Shown here: one piece after another, positions 42,165 to 54,598 of the stretch
Numbering within the stretch: the stretch's first letter is position 1
Layout: each line of letters begins with the position of its first letter
Source of the DNA: Channallabes apus
Taxonomy: Eukaryota; Chordata; Actinopteri; Siluriformes; Clariidae
Direction of reading: 5' to 3'
Length of the DNA: 64,000 bases
Assembly: GCA_030522415.1 (NCBI GenBank)
Contig: CM060107.1
Coordinates: forward strand, 8,824,770 to 8,888,769
The notes under the pieces: generated by a model
Told to the model about the DNA's origin: nothing
Seen by the model: the letters and a program-made list of their open reading frames with translations, nothing else
The model's database searches: none
Program-made: the position numbers and the translations under genes

Positions 42165-42370
42165 TATCTCAGTGTTTCACCAGTGCATGGATACCATCAA
42201 AGTAGGCCTTTTTTTTCAGTATATTGGCACCATGATCGGACTGCCTGCTTCATGCCTAAAACGCCGGCCCCCCAGGAACTCCTTTAATGCACCAAATATG
42301 TGGAAATGGCTTGGAGTACTGGGGATGTGGCAATAACTCCCAGCTGTAATGTCCAAGTGGTGTTGCTGAA
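42165..42370 (-). pseudogene. Mariner-like transposase relic
   Basis: On the minus strand there is a decayed LLPHPQYS box, comparable to the HPPYSPDL motif near the third catalytic residue of mariner transposases, followed by IKGVPGGPAF. It aligns by eye with the relic at 61425-61690. Dead. Confidence 0.5.
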
Positions 42371-42869
42371 TGATTGTGTGTACATTTCTCTCAGACAGAT
42401 GTGTCTCTTCCGCAAGTTAGCAATAATATTTTTGATATAATAATATTTAATTTTTTATTATATATTTTTTCATAAGCATCAGGCTTTCCACTTGCAGAAT
42501 GTTAATGGGAATGTCTGCATTGGGCTACAAGGATCATTCATGGACATACAACCTTGTTTAAAACATTTGCACCTTCCAAATATTTTACTGCAGCTTAGAG
42601 TCTCATCCCTGTATTGTGTTTGAAGACTTTTGTAAATATCAACTGACTTTATGCCTTCATTCCTAAGAAATGTCCCAGTTTGAATTGAACACTCCTTGTA
42701 CATATATTATAGAAATCAAAGATTTATATTTGAATATGAGAATTATATCTGAGAACTGTTATATTCACATCTCTTCAATGAGACACTACATAAAAAAGAT
42801 ATAAAGCTTTCCCCATATGAGGTCATGAGATACTAATACTGTAATACTTCAGGTGGAGAGACCTCAGTC
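42371..42869. other. No gene; unique sequence
   Basis: AT-rich (TAATATTTAA runs). No supported frame. Confidence 0.5.
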
Positions 42870-43075
42870 TGTTAACTGGCAATTAACCAGATTGGGATCT
42901 TTGGAAAGTGAGATCTATACATACAGACCAGAAGGTCACGGGGTTAATGTACTGTATATCTGACCGTCACAAAGCTACCACTTTTGGGTTTTTGAGGATT
43001 TAACACTCAATGGCTCAGATAAATGTAAGTCGCTCTGGATTAAGACTTCCGCCAAATGCCATAAAAGTAAAGTTG
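42870..43075 (+). repeat. Old SINE with conserved 3' tail motif
   Basis: The end reads AATGTAAGTCGCTCTGGATT and CCGCCAAATGCC, the tail motif also found at 56318-56360 and, in reverse, at 58145-58190. The head is decayed (AGAAGGTCACGGGGTTAA). Confidence 0.55.
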
Positions 43076-45495
43076 GTTTAATTCCAATGGTACAGCAGTT
43101 CTAAAAACATAAGTGATTGTTTGCATTAGCTACAAGTGTCTGCAAAGCATTGTCCTCATGTCCATCCAAATTTCCATATTTCACACCAATTTACACAACA
43201 TCACAGATGTGAATCATACAGTACTGTATACAAATGCTATATAACTGATTAAGAAACTCAAAAGAGTGTTGAAATATATTGAATATTAAAACAAAAGAAC
43301 ATACCTTTAAGGCGTTTGTATTGCCTTTATTGGACCAAAGAGAATTGATGCTAAAATGCATGAAGTTTGGAAATTTCTTATCTGGCAGTTGAGTTTTATA
43401 AGGTTAAATATTTTGGCGTTTTGCATTGCTTCACATTTCCCCCACATGTAGTCCTAACTACATGTATATACAGTATGTGCCAAGCCAAAACAAAGTATGT
43501 GATTTGAGACACAGTTGATTTACGCAGAACGTTAGTACTTTGCACTTTATACAGTATACTGCACGATGATGCTTTCTTTCTGCAACCTTACCAAAGCTTG
43601 ATATCTAAGCAAAATATCAAACACGAAAAGCTAAAAATCGAAGACTGAATGCAGTCTGGTCTTGTTAAACTCATCTTGCCTACTCTGATATGACGCAATG
43701 CATCCCATGGTTGTAGTATGAGCTACAAAGATGGACATTGGTAAAGACATCAATACAGCATACATGACTGTGAGATCATGTTTGATGAGTGCATCTCTAG
43801 GGGGCACTGTTACACTTCTTGCATTCTGACTGCTGGTTCCTTATTTATTTATTTATTTATTTTCTCAATTTCCTGTCTCGATTTTCTTTCCTCTTTTAAC
43901 CTTTAATTCTCTTTCACCTATTCTCATTCTCACTTTCCCACCTTCTGCTGTTACCCTCCTTCATTTCTTTGTCTGTTTCTCTCTCAGTTTCACTGATTCT
44001 GTATCGCCGATACACACACAACCCACAGACGGAACCTCCACCATGACCTATCGGTACTGATTCTATTATTCCTCGAGTCTCAGAACATTTAGAAATTTAT
44101 AAACATACATCTTCTCAATAGATTGAAACTTGTTTGAACTAAAAGCAGTAACTATCTTGCCAACAAAACGGAAAACAATTAATGTTGTTTCTGTGCAGCG
44201 CAGTGACTCAGAAGGAAGTGTTAACAGCTCACAGGTCCAGGATACCTTGTTCAATCCTGAACAAGGCTAACTTGTGTGGAGTTTCACAGGTTCTCACTGT
44301 CGACATATGAGTTCTCCCGTTACTTCCCACCTCCCGAAAACAAAGGGATTGACAACACCCAATTTCACCTAGGTGTGAATGAATGTGGCTGCCCTGTACT
44401 GACCCGACATCTCATCCACGTGTATTCCTGCCTTCCATGCCGCCACTATTCTTGGTACAATCTCTGGACCAGGTGTGACCCTGACCACGATAAAGCACTT
44501 ACATAGAACACAGAGTTCTTAGCAATATTCCTGATGAAACATTGCACGGTCTTGGTATTTTTCTCGGTATAAACCCTCTAGTGCAGAGCTGTCCAAATCT
44601 AGGATAGAAGATAATGAATCCTCGCAGGAGTTAGTGATAAGAATGCATTGCATTGAGCAACGCTGTGGTCCTACACGGCGGGATTCGAAGCACATCACGC
44701 TTTATTTTGTGAAAGTTCCATTATTTCAGGGTAGGGATGTTGAGGCTCATTTCCTTTGCTCTGGGCTGCACTGATTGATGAGAACTCCAGTTGATACCTT
44801 GGTGTTGCACCTCCTGCAGTACTCTACTGAAAATAAAATGTTTTCATCAAGTGCATGAAAATCATGGTCAAGTTTAACATTTAACCTGATTGGATGTATA
44901 GTTACTATTTCTAACCGTCATGCATTATATACCTTTACTTTTTATACAGTTTTCTTATTTTTTTTTCTCACTCTTCTTCAGATGGCCTTCTGGCTGTCCG
45001 CAAGCCAGGCAGTTCGGCACATATAATACTCGCAGGAGGCTCGGAGTGTCCGTAACTCAGACTGCATGGCTCTATTTTGAAGAATATCACTGCACGGATG
45101 GGTGTGAACCTGTTTGCCTGAATGCGTGCATCCCCAACCCTACTATCCTCCTGATGCCAGGTTTTCAAAGGGAAATTTCACTTTGAAATATTGACAGGAT
45201 ATCAGCTTTCGATCCAATGCAAGTGTGCAAACAAGAAATTCCTTGCAGACAGCAAATATCCTCAAATACACGAGCGTTTGCCAGTGGTTTCATGCTAACA
45301 GGATTAGGATAAACATCATTAATGCCGAACAGGTAACTACAGATGTGCCAACTTGTTTTCTATTGGTTAAAGGAGAAAAAAAGGTTCAGAGCTGAACAGG
45401 TTAAAGGTTAACTAGCTTGTTGGTTCAGCTTGATCTGACCACTATTATCTACAGCTGAGATAATAGAGAAATGTTCAGCTGACTCCAGTATTACA
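43076..45495. other. No gene; splice-like acceptor at 44982
   Basis: No repeat family. A strong pyrimidine tract (44950-44980) ends in TTCTTCAG, followed by a moderately GC-rich 160-base stretch that stops in all frames within 90 codons. A TTTA run is at 43842-43862. I see no supported gene. Confidence 0.4.
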
Positions 45496-45499
45496 GTTT

Positions 45500-45668
45500 C
45501 TTTTAGTTGCTCCCATAAGGGGTCAGCAGATTATCTGATCCGCGCGTTTGATTTTGACACATCAGATGCCTTTCCTGACATTACGCTTCCATTTTTATGG
45601 ACTGGCATGAGAACCTGGACCTTCTACATGGCAGGCAAGTTTACCACTAAGTCTCCAGTCCAGTGCCT
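45500..45668 (-). repeat. Interspersed repeat, relative of 4858-5045, reverse
   Basis: CAGATGCCTTTCCTGACATT and ACGCTTCCATTTTTATGGAC are diverged complements of the tail of the 4858 repeat. The end has a tRNA-like CACTAAGTCTCCAGTCCAGT. Confidence 0.45.
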
Positions 45669-48359
45669 TATGAATTCAGTATTAATTGAATAAAATCGTA
45701 AACACTATGGTTAAATTGCCATCCTTTTATTTTAATCATTTTATGAGACCCCCATTATGGCCACTGAGAACCCTGTAAGATGAACAAGTCTACGTGGACG
45801 GATCAGAAAGAGCAATCCTGAAGACTTTCATAAAACCTACATGTGATGCACAGTCTTAGACAGATTTGAATCTTGGCATTAAATCCTCTGGATAGAGATT
45901 CAGGGCAGACTCAAGACCTGCTGAAGAGATTATTTCTCGCAGTTGGCATCAGATCCCTCTGTAGCTAGAGCTGAATTTGTGGTTTGGGATAAGAGATGGT
46001 CTTGGCTGGTCTTTTTAATCTCCATGTCAGGAAAATAGGAAGATGAGATAATGAAGGTTTGTAAATTGTTATGTCGCATCCAGGTTATATACAGTACCTG
46101 CCTAGCACCTGTTGTTCTTTAAACAGGCCCTGTGATCCTGACCAGGGTAAAGCACGTACTAAAGATGAATGAGTGATAGATATATGATGTCAGTAAAAAG
46201 TGATGGCTTTCAAGCATGATAAGCACATATTACGGCCTACGCTATGGATTCCAAGAGCAAGTCCTGCTTGTGTGGGTTTCAACAATGGGGATCAGGGAGT
46301 CAGTCAGCTGGTGAAAATGCCTCTTCTAGGTCTAGGTTCAAAAATAGAATCCCAGGAGGGGCAATTTAACAAGGAAGGTTCTCTGGATGTGCAATAGGTA
46401 AATACCAGAACATACTGTATTGGTGGATACAATAATCCTGGGATTGTTACATCAGCCCATCTGCACACACAAACTCTATTCTCCAGAGCCTTCGAGGCAG
46501 ATAAGAGAATACAAGACCTATCACCTGATCCGTCACAACATTTTACTCACAGACATGAGTCCTAATTATGTCGGTTCACTACTAATGCACACCAAAAAAG
46601 AAAAAAAATAATTTAACTATGAGCTGTCACTCTTAGTTATACAATAAATGTTTCCTAGCCTGCATTACTGAAGCTTAATGCATTCGAACCCTTGTCCATG
46701 TCTGAGAAGGAGGAGATTTCATGACCATGGACAAAATACAATATGCATAATGAAGAAATCGTGGTGTCATAAATACAGGCATTAAAAAAAATGAAAACAA
46801 TAAAAACAAAACAATACAATAAAAAAAACGGTTATAACAAACGAACATGCAGATCAGATGTATCAGACGAATGCCATTAACATTAAAACTGTCCAAAACA
46901 AGTTCCATAGAGCCATTGTGGCAGCTCTGGCCTCTTTGGGGATGGATCCGCAGGGTTTCTGGTGATGATGTTCTGTGGTGTCTAGCATCAGGAAGTTGGC
47001 AGAGGTTCTATTAAATCAGACTTGTTTGTCCTGTGCATCACATGTGTGCTCATTGGATTGGAATTGAGATTGTACTCAAATTATTTGATTGCACAGCAGG
47101 TTATGGTGCACTGGGTGTCCTGGTGCCTTTCTTTCATAGACAAATTTGTGATGGGCTGGTCTTGGGTCCCTGCAGACATGGGCGAGCCTAGCCTTGGGTG
47201 CCCATGATCCTGTTACTGATGTGTAGACTGTGACCAGTGTTGTAATCAATGCTCACCTGGTGTTGATGGTGATAGCTGATCATTGTATTTTGTTTTGAAT
47301 CTCTTCCTATATTTCCTTAATGACATTTGAAGGAAATAGTTCAGCAGTATACTTCACTGCCAAAGCCATTCTATTGCCAATGTAAGTGAATGGACATAAA
47401 AACATCAGATTATGGGTCTTTATAATTCCGGATCATCATGTTGACTGAAAAGCAATTTTTCGCCTCTTTCTGTGACAAATTTAGTCATTAGACCACAGCT
47501 GTGCAAACTTTAAAGAATTCCATCAAAATCACAAATCTCAGTTATTGCTTCGAGCTCGGCTAACAGATTGGGGCTTGAGCTCGTTTTAAAAAGGAACAAT
47601 GTCAGAAAGGGCATGCGTACTCTCCAGCTGCAGCATACAACCTGGGGAATTGCTGTTTTCACATGACGACTGATGAGTTATTACGCTGACAGCTGCTTGA
47701 CGCACTCACAGTGTGTAGGGTGAGCTCTTAAAAGAGTGGGTTGGAAAAGAAATCAAACTTCCTCCTTCAATTAAATTTAACCAACACAAACAAGAACAAC
47801 AACAACAACAACAACAACAACAAAAAAGACAGATTTACACTGCGGTAACATTGTCAGGAGCTCAGCAACTTTCTCAGGATCTCACAAACTTTGGGGAAAT
47901 ATATTTTTCCCACTGGAAAACGCAGCGCTAATTTTACCTCCTGGGTAGTACTTCCAAAAATATTCAGTGCCTGAATTTTGCAGAGGCAAATGCAACTAAA
48001 AATGAATGTGTCTGAATGAATAACAATGAATGAATTTGAATTCATGAGCAACAATTAGCATAATTCAAGGAACAATTCTAGAGTAAAATAATATAATTTT
48101 GTTAATTACAATAAATTAGGTCTGTGTAGGATTGGCAGGGGGTCTGTGATTGATTTATTATTATTATTATTTTATTTTAATTTTTTAAATGGTGGAGATC
48201 AAAACCCACTGTTATCAAAGTTACTTGTGAGTATTTGTTTATTTCCTTGATTTGAATGAATAATTCAAATGCCAATAAGTCGTAACTGATTTGTCCTGTA
48301 AACAGTACTAACTTGGACATGATGAGACTTTTGGGGTGCAGAAATTTAAAAAGCATTTA
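45669..48359. other. No gene; unique sequence
   Basis: AAC repeat at 47796-47823. 47060-47290 has some repeat-like character but no family I can name. No supported reading frame. Confidence 0.45.
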
Positions 48360-48369
48360 AATAAATAGC

Positions 48370-48747
48370 ATGCGGCGCGGTGGTGTAGTGGTTAGCACTG
48401 TCGCCTTGCACCTCCAGGGTCTGGGTTCGATTCCCCGGCCAGGCTCGATTCCCGTCTCTGTGTGCATGGAGTTTGCATGTTCTCCCCGTGCTTGGTGGGT
48501 TTCCTCCGGGTACTCCGGTTTCCTCCCACAGTCCAAAGATATGCAGGTTAGGCTAATTGGCGTTCCTAAATTGCCCGTAGTGTGTGATTGGGTGTGTGAG
48601 TGTGTGTATGTGTGTGTGCCCTGCGATGGATTGGCACCCTGTCGAGGATGTACCCCGCCTAGTGCCCGAAGTCTCCTGGGATGGGCTCCAGGTCCCCCGC
48701 GACCCTGAACACAGGATTAAGCGGTATAGAAAATGAATGAATGAATG
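48370..48747 (+). mobile_element. SINE (24776 family), full length with duplication
   Basis: The best preserved copy: head GGTGGTGTAGTGGTTAGCAC, B box GGGTTCGATTCCCC, body GCGATGGATTGGCACCCTGT, (ATGA)n tail. AATAAATAGC flanks it (48360-48369 and 48748-48757), a 10-bp target duplication. Confidence 0.85.
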
Positions 48748-48989
48748 AATAAATAGCCAGTATAATACTCATAACATTTCTATAGCAATGCAACAATTTT
48801 AAAAACCCTTAGTAAAATAATGTACTGGTTTAGGAAAATAGTCCATGACAGATCTCATAATATTACTACCTCATAATTGATTATTTTCAGAGACAGTAGG
48901 TAACAGATGGTAGAACTACTCCAAATCTGTCCTGTACATTCTGTTTTTTACTATATATTTCTATATATTTGTTACTTTTCGACTTTTAA

Positions 48990-49560
48990 AAGTTTCTTAA
49001 AGAGAATCATTACTGGTGACGAGACATGGATTCATCACTACAAGCCAAAGGGTTACAAAGCTGGAAAATTAATCAACGATTACAGTTTTCTGGGATTCTC
49101 ATCTCAAGGGCCAGTATTGGAACATCATCCGAAAAAACGTTCAACAATCAACAGTGCTCGTTACAGTGAGACACGTATTGAAGAGCTGAAGCCCAAATGT
49201 CAGATTAATCACACTGGACCGCTATCCGAGGGTGTCGTGATCTTACACTATGATGCATGTCCATAGTCTTCTGCCCACACTGTCAGCACTCTCTATAGTC
49301 CTGTATTTCACCAGTTTGGTTCCATGAAAGCAGCCCTGGGAGGATGAAGATACACTTCTGATGAAGAAGTGAAGACAGCAGTGCATTCGTCATCAGCCTA
49401 AAAACACGTTTAAAGAGGTAATATGAAAGCTTGTTGAAAAATGGACAAACTGTATTAAAAAAGCAAGAAGATTATGTTGAAACATTTGTTGCATTTGTCT
49501 TTTCTAAAAAATTATTAAAATACATTTTACAGCCAGAGTGCGGATCATTTTTTGCTCAAC
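48990..49560 (+). pseudogene. Mariner-like transposase relic with 3' end
   Basis: Reads RIITGDETWIHHYKPKGYKA (first catalytic Asp in GDETW), then stops, then LHYDACP (a decayed LLHDNARPH box), ALGGRRYTSDEEVKTAVHSS and KLVEKWTNCIKKA, the order of mariner transposases. At least three frameshifts or stops. The 3' end AATTTTTTGCTCAACCTCG-like sequence (about 49540-49566) may be the terminal repeat. Confidence 0.75.
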
Positions 49561-49566
49561 CTCGTA

Positions 49567-49705
49567 CACCTTGGAGCACATACTTGGTATTTCTACTTGA
49601 GTAAAGAAATTTAAGTGGTACTTCTACTTGTACTGGAGTACATATTTAACCAATGTACTTGTACCTATACTTGAGTATTGAGTTTGTGTACTTCTCCCAC
49701 CTCTG
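49567..49705. repeat. hAT-like MITE, right half
   Basis: TTTCTACTTGAGTAAAGAAA, ACTTGTACTGGAGTACATAT and the end TTCTCCCACCTCTG match the type of element at 38548-38994. The left half is absent. Confidence 0.55.
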
Positions 49706-50085
49706 ATTTCATTATAAAAAAATGCCATAATCCTCAGTTCTCTACAAGTCATGATTTATTTGTTCAATTTTATGAAGCTTTACACAGTGTACAATTATAG
49801 TTATATTTAATGTTGTGAAACAGGTTAATTTTTATTCTCACTGATGTTACTGCAGCTGTTAATTTTACCTCCATAATCTTTCCCTAAAAATCAAAAAGAC
49901 AAATAATGGCAACTTTTCAAAGTGCTCAGACTGTAGTAGAAACTTTTGATAAACTTTGTTTAAACATCTTGTTACAGAAAACTTGACTATAGAAATAAAT
50001 CCATCTAGGAACCTCTGTAGTCCAACTAGGGACCTCTGGAGGTTAATGGTGACCATTTGTACGACTGTGGTTGGACCTCCGGTCA
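49706..50085. other. No gene; unique sequence
   Basis: No recognised repeat or frame. Confidence 0.5.
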
Positions 50086-50089
50086 ACAT

Positions 50090-50275
50090 TCTACCGGCAA
50101 TTTGGGAATGCCAATTAGCTTAATCTGCATATCTTTGGACTGTGGGAGAAAACCTGGAGGAAACCCACCAATTACAGGGAGAACATGCAAACACCATGCA
50201 CACAGACCCTGAGGTGGAAATCGAACTCCAGGACCTGGAGCTGCAAGCCGACCATGCCACCATGCCACCATATAA
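50090..50275 (-). repeat. SINE (24776 family), head part
   Basis: Minus-strand match: the complement of CATGGTGGCATGGTCGGC, the B-box region decayed (GGAGTTCGATTTCC), GTGTTTGCATGTTCTCCCTG and CCAAAGATATGCAG. The tail is missing. Confidence 0.7.
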
Positions 50276-51600
50276 ATAAACACACATTTGTTTATGTAGA
50301 GCATCCTTCATTAAACTTGCTTGGTAATGTTTATACAGATGACAATGTATTAGATCAAGAGCATTAATATTTGCCTGCCTTTAATCATCTAAGCTGCTGT
50401 TATATAAAATCAGCCTTTTGACCATCAGAATTGACACATATGTACAGTATACTCTCAAACACGGATCCTTTATCAGGTGTGTGATTATAAAGATGAACAC
50501 AATAACTCCCTGTACGTTTTTCCATCACCTGTCCATGCAGGGTTCTCAGAGTGTAATCGGGACAAAAGGGTTTGACTGGAGCTCTCGGTTGAAGGTCACT
50601 GGGTTGAAAGTGATTGTGCCGGCAGGTGCACAGGTAGGTAACACCTGCTCCTAACGAGCTCATTAGATAAACCTCAGGTCTTGGCAAGCAAGGCGAACAG
50701 CTGGGAGTAAAATGATGTGATGGCGCTTGGCTGGAGATCAGGATCAGTCTGTCAGATTAAAGACTGTGTGGTAAAATATGGCCAAAGGAAGGCTTGTAGT
50801 TTTCTTTAGGTCAGATGCATTATATCTAGAGAACTTTTAAATGCACACTTATCAGCAGCTGCATTCAAGATTTCTCGATTGAATGCATGACTACGTTCAT
50901 TTTGTGTTAATGCTTTGTGTTAATGCTTCAGCTGAAATATCCCTTAGATATTGCATTTTCTCCATCTTTTCATACCTCTTATGCCCTCTGTTTGACTCCT
51001 CTTCCAAACATATCATTTCAGTGTCTACGGAAATGAGCTCTTGGAAAGCCACACCACCAGAGTACAGCAAGGCTTATATCTTCATATCCGAGGTCATAAT
51101 AAAGGAAGAATCTAATTGGTTTGTTTGAGTCGAACATGGAAAAAGGACAATGGAAAGTGGAAGGCTCATCTGAATGAGTAAAAATAACATTTACTGCTAA
51201 ATGTCTTTACATTTTATTTGTATTTGTGTTTTTGGATATGTCAGGTGGAACCAAAGCTATTATTACTTTCTATATTTCGCAATTCCGCCCCCTTCCCTCA
51301 CATACAGTTGCATCTCAATAAAACATAGTAATGCAAACAAAAAAAATGCTCTGGGCTGCTTGGGCTACACAAGGGACTCTTAATGTACATGCATCTTTTT
51401 AGTCACTGCTGATGATAATATTTCAGTCAGAAAACTAAACTCTTGTCCCTTCACTCAGTCACTTGACATCTCATCAAAATTGTGGTGTACAATAATGAGA
51501 AGAATCTTCATAGTGCGAACCTATTGGGTCACTAATTCGTTTAAGCAATGTCAGAGTTAATTTAAGAAGAAATATGGTGTTCCTGACGATCTTAATCGGA
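50276..51600. other. No gene; unique sequence
   Basis: No repeat family or motif-bearing frame recognised. Confidence 0.5.
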
Positions 51601-51609
51601 AGATGGAAG

Positions 51610-52110
51610 GGAAACTACTTCACCCAAGTAGACTTTTATTGTCACTTGTTCAATACACAGTGAAACAAAACAATGTTCCTGTAACTTGTGGGTAAAAACT
51701 GTTGCACAGTCTGGATGTGAGGCCCGAATGCTTCGGTACCTTTTTCCAGATGGCAGGAGGGTGAAGAGTGTGTGTGATGGGTGTGTCTGATCAGCCACAA
51801 TACTGTTGGCTTGCGGATGGAGTGTGTGGTCTAGATGTCTTCAATAGAAGGAAGAGAGACCCTGATGATCTTCTCTGCTGTCCTCACTATCCGCTGTAGG
51901 GTCTTGCGGTCTGAGATGGCACAATTCCCAAACCAGACAGTGATGCAGCTGCTCAGGATGCTCTCGATAGTTCCTCTATAGAAGGTGGTGAGGATCGATG
52001 GTGGAAGCTGGGCCCTCCTCAGCCTTCTCAGAAAGAAAAGATACTGTTGGGCTTTCTTGTGCAGAGAGCTAGTGTTGAGGGACCAGGTGATATCTGAAAA
52101 TGTCACGGGA
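51610..52110 (-). pseudogene. LINE reverse transcriptase C-terminal fragment
   Basis: Minus-strand frame: DITWSLNTSSLHKKAQQYLF, FLRRLRRAQLPPSILTTFYR, GTIESILSSCITVWFGNCAI, KTLQRIVRTAEKII, then after a break the family ending HPSHTLFTLLPSGKRYRSIR. This is the C-terminal part of a non-LTR retrotransposon polymerase of the CR1/L2/Rex1 group. It is a different lineage from the L2 at 20911. 5' truncated, one frameshift near 51830. Confidence 0.75.
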
Positions 52111-52900
52111 CACAATCGGCTGCGGAAGATTTGAAGAAAAACGATGTGAATTTGCTGCTTTCCCCCCTTATATTTTTGTCGAGATGTTCAGGAACATAGA
52201 GCCCTGCGGCGAAACGTGTCTGGCAGAAGTTGGATGGAATATTTAGGACCTCTTTCAAGTAAATCACCATGTATACTGTATACAGTACATCATGTGCAAA
52301 AATACAGAAATACTTATTTTCTGCTTTTATTTTATTACATTTTTTTCTTGAGGTACTCATTCTGATACTAACACAGTTACCAAAATGTGGTTTGTCACAT
52401 TAGTTACAGTAAGATGTGCATTGAGATTTATTCAGAATAACACACTTTTTTGTAATGGGAAAAATGGTTGTGTGCACTTTGGAGTATGTTTTCTGCTGAA
52501 AATAAAACATAAGAAGAAGATGAGTTTTCCCCCCAAATCCCCCAAAATCACTACATTCAATAAAAAAAATGACCACATTACACCCTCCTGGTGTCATGGG
52601 AACGATATTTGTGTCTCGACTCTTCTTTCTAATTAAGCGGATGTCTCAGAAGCACATACTGCCTGTGTAATTTTTAAACAGTAGGAGAGTGCAAAAGGAC
52701 CTTACAGCTTATCCAGCACACAAAACTTCTCTCCCTGAAACACACACACACCACATGCTCATAAACAATATATTTATTCCAACAAGAAATAAATGACCAA
52801 ATCAGGTGTTTACTAAAAACTAATATGTATCTATTGAAGGGATTATCAAAATCTATTTAAATTTCCTTCCCACTGTTCTGAATGAATGAATCTATTATTC

Positions 52901-52952
<52 letters not shown>

Positions 52953-53690
52953 AGGAAGACCCTGGTAGATTTTCTTGTTGATTTTCGGTCTATTATGCCT
53001 GCAGTACTAGATCTTATTTATGATCTGGAATATACTGTATGTTAAAGCATTTATCACTATTTATGCAGTGTGAGAGAGAAATATATACAGTGAGAAAGTC
53101 TAATGAGGAAGGATTCCTTTGGTGTGCAAGCGTGGCTTCATGTCCCGAGGGTAAAGTAAGTGTGAAATAGCGTGTGCTCGCCCATTTCACTGCCTCAACC
53201 GGCGACACTTCCTCTAAATCTCATCTCACACAAGCACATCGGACATGTTTTGATAAAAACACATTATGTTTCCTCGCCTTCTCTGAGAATTTTACTAGCA
53301 GAACTCTTGCACCTCATGCCAAGGAGGTTGGAAAAAGAGACAGAATAGATGCCAATCATATGCCCGTTACAGAGAGCTGGTTTGTTTGTTCTCCAGCCAT
53401 CAGAATGCATGTTGATGGGGTTGATGCATGTAAAGCTTGGACAATCTTTAGGATCCTTTTTTTTTGTTCTTAGTTGATAGAATTCTAACAAGATTGTAGG
53501 AGCTCTATGTGGAAATCTGTAAATCACTCCCGGTCTGTGTGAGAGGGGCATATCCCCTCTATCAATCACAGGGACACTGGCCAATCATCAGACTCTGTCG
53601 GCTCATGTATGCTGAAGGGGGCAGATAGTATACTCCTCTATGTGCATCACATAGATGGGGAGGAGTGTCTACTTGTTTTTACTTACTCTT
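52111..53690. other. No gene; one TA microsatellite
   Basis: TA repeat at 52903-52950. The rest has no recognised repeat family or frame. Confidence 0.5.
52903..52950. repeat. (TA)n microsatellite
   Basis: 48 bp of TA repeat. Confidence 0.98.
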
Positions 53691-53694
53691 ACTC

Positions 53695-53965
53695 ATTCAT
53701 TCACTAAAACACTTATCCTATATCGGAGGAGGAGGTGGGTTACCTATCCCAGGGAACTCGGGGCACGAGGCGAAGTACACCCAAGACAGGTGTATCCATC
53801 ACAAGGCACAAAAGCTCCAGAACATTAGAATTTGAGCAAAGCATTTAGAAATGCCAATAAGCCTAATCTACATGTTTTTAGACTGAAGGAGGAAACGAGA
53901 GTACCCAGAGGAAACCCACCAAGCACAGGGATAACATGCAAACTCCATCCACACAGACCTGACAT
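53695..53965 (-). repeat. SINE (24776 family), diverged
   Basis: Minus strand: (ATGA)n tail at 53695-53705 in reverse, CCTATCCCAGGGAACTCGGG, GAAACCCACCAAGCACAGGG, ATGCAAACTCCATCCACACA. The head is cut by or abuts the TIR element at 53983. Confidence 0.65.
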
Positions 53966-53982
53966 TCCTCATTTCCATATGC

Positions 53983-54581
53983 CTCTTTTCCACTGCATAG
54001 TACGGCACGACACGGTTCAGTTCAACTCACTTCGGTTCGGCTCAGCTTGGCTCGGTTTGCGCTTCCACTGCAGTTTAGTAACGCTTTAGAGTGGGCGGGA
54101 TTATTCACGTGTCGTTATAGTCGCGGCGCCTCTACTGCCGTGACATCATCGTAAACGCACCACAAACAAACACACAACAATGGAGCATATCGACGGCATG
54201 GTGTTCTTCATTCTCGGCATGTGGATGTTTTTAACAGCGAGACGAAGGAGTTTGTTTCAAAAGAGGCTGATGGCAGCCAAAGGAAATTTTTGGTTAATAC
54301 AAAAAGGTGCGTCCGATCCTTCTCTGGCTGTTCTAAATATAGCGGTTCTGTTGTGTCTCGTGTGGCAAGTTCGGTGACGCAGTAATGACGATTTTCTCCG
54401 GCCAATCAGTGACCAGCAGAGTTTACACGTCACGTTTTGGTAACGGTTCGGCGCGCTTGGAACCTCGGCTGAGGTGGTACTAAAAAAAGGACCAGGTACC
54501 AGGTACTGTTCCCAGTGGAAAACCCCCCAAAAGTGAGTTGAACTGAACCGTGTCGTGCCGTACTATGCAGTGGAAAAGCGC
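53983..54581. mobile_element. DNA transposon of ~600 bp with 48-bp TIRs
   Basis: The ends TTTTCCACTGCATAGTACGG and, in reverse, CCGTACTATGCAGTGGAAAA form near-perfect inverted repeats of about 48 bp (to AACTCACTT / AAGTGAGTT). The interior has a 65-codon frame (54180-54377), MEHIDGMVFFILGMWMFLTA..., which I cannot assign to a known protein. Too short for a transposase; probably a non-autonomous derivative. The superfamily is uncertain (no clear duplication). Confidence 0.65.
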
Positions 54582-54598
54582 CAATACATTCACTCATT

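Noticed and set aside
44982..45186. Exon after a strong acceptor (TTCTTCAG)
   Set aside because: All three frames stop soon, there is no good donor, and the peptide has no recognisable motif.
47060..47290. Transposon or gene fragment
   Set aside because: The texture is repeat-like, but I could not find ends, motifs or a second copy in the window.
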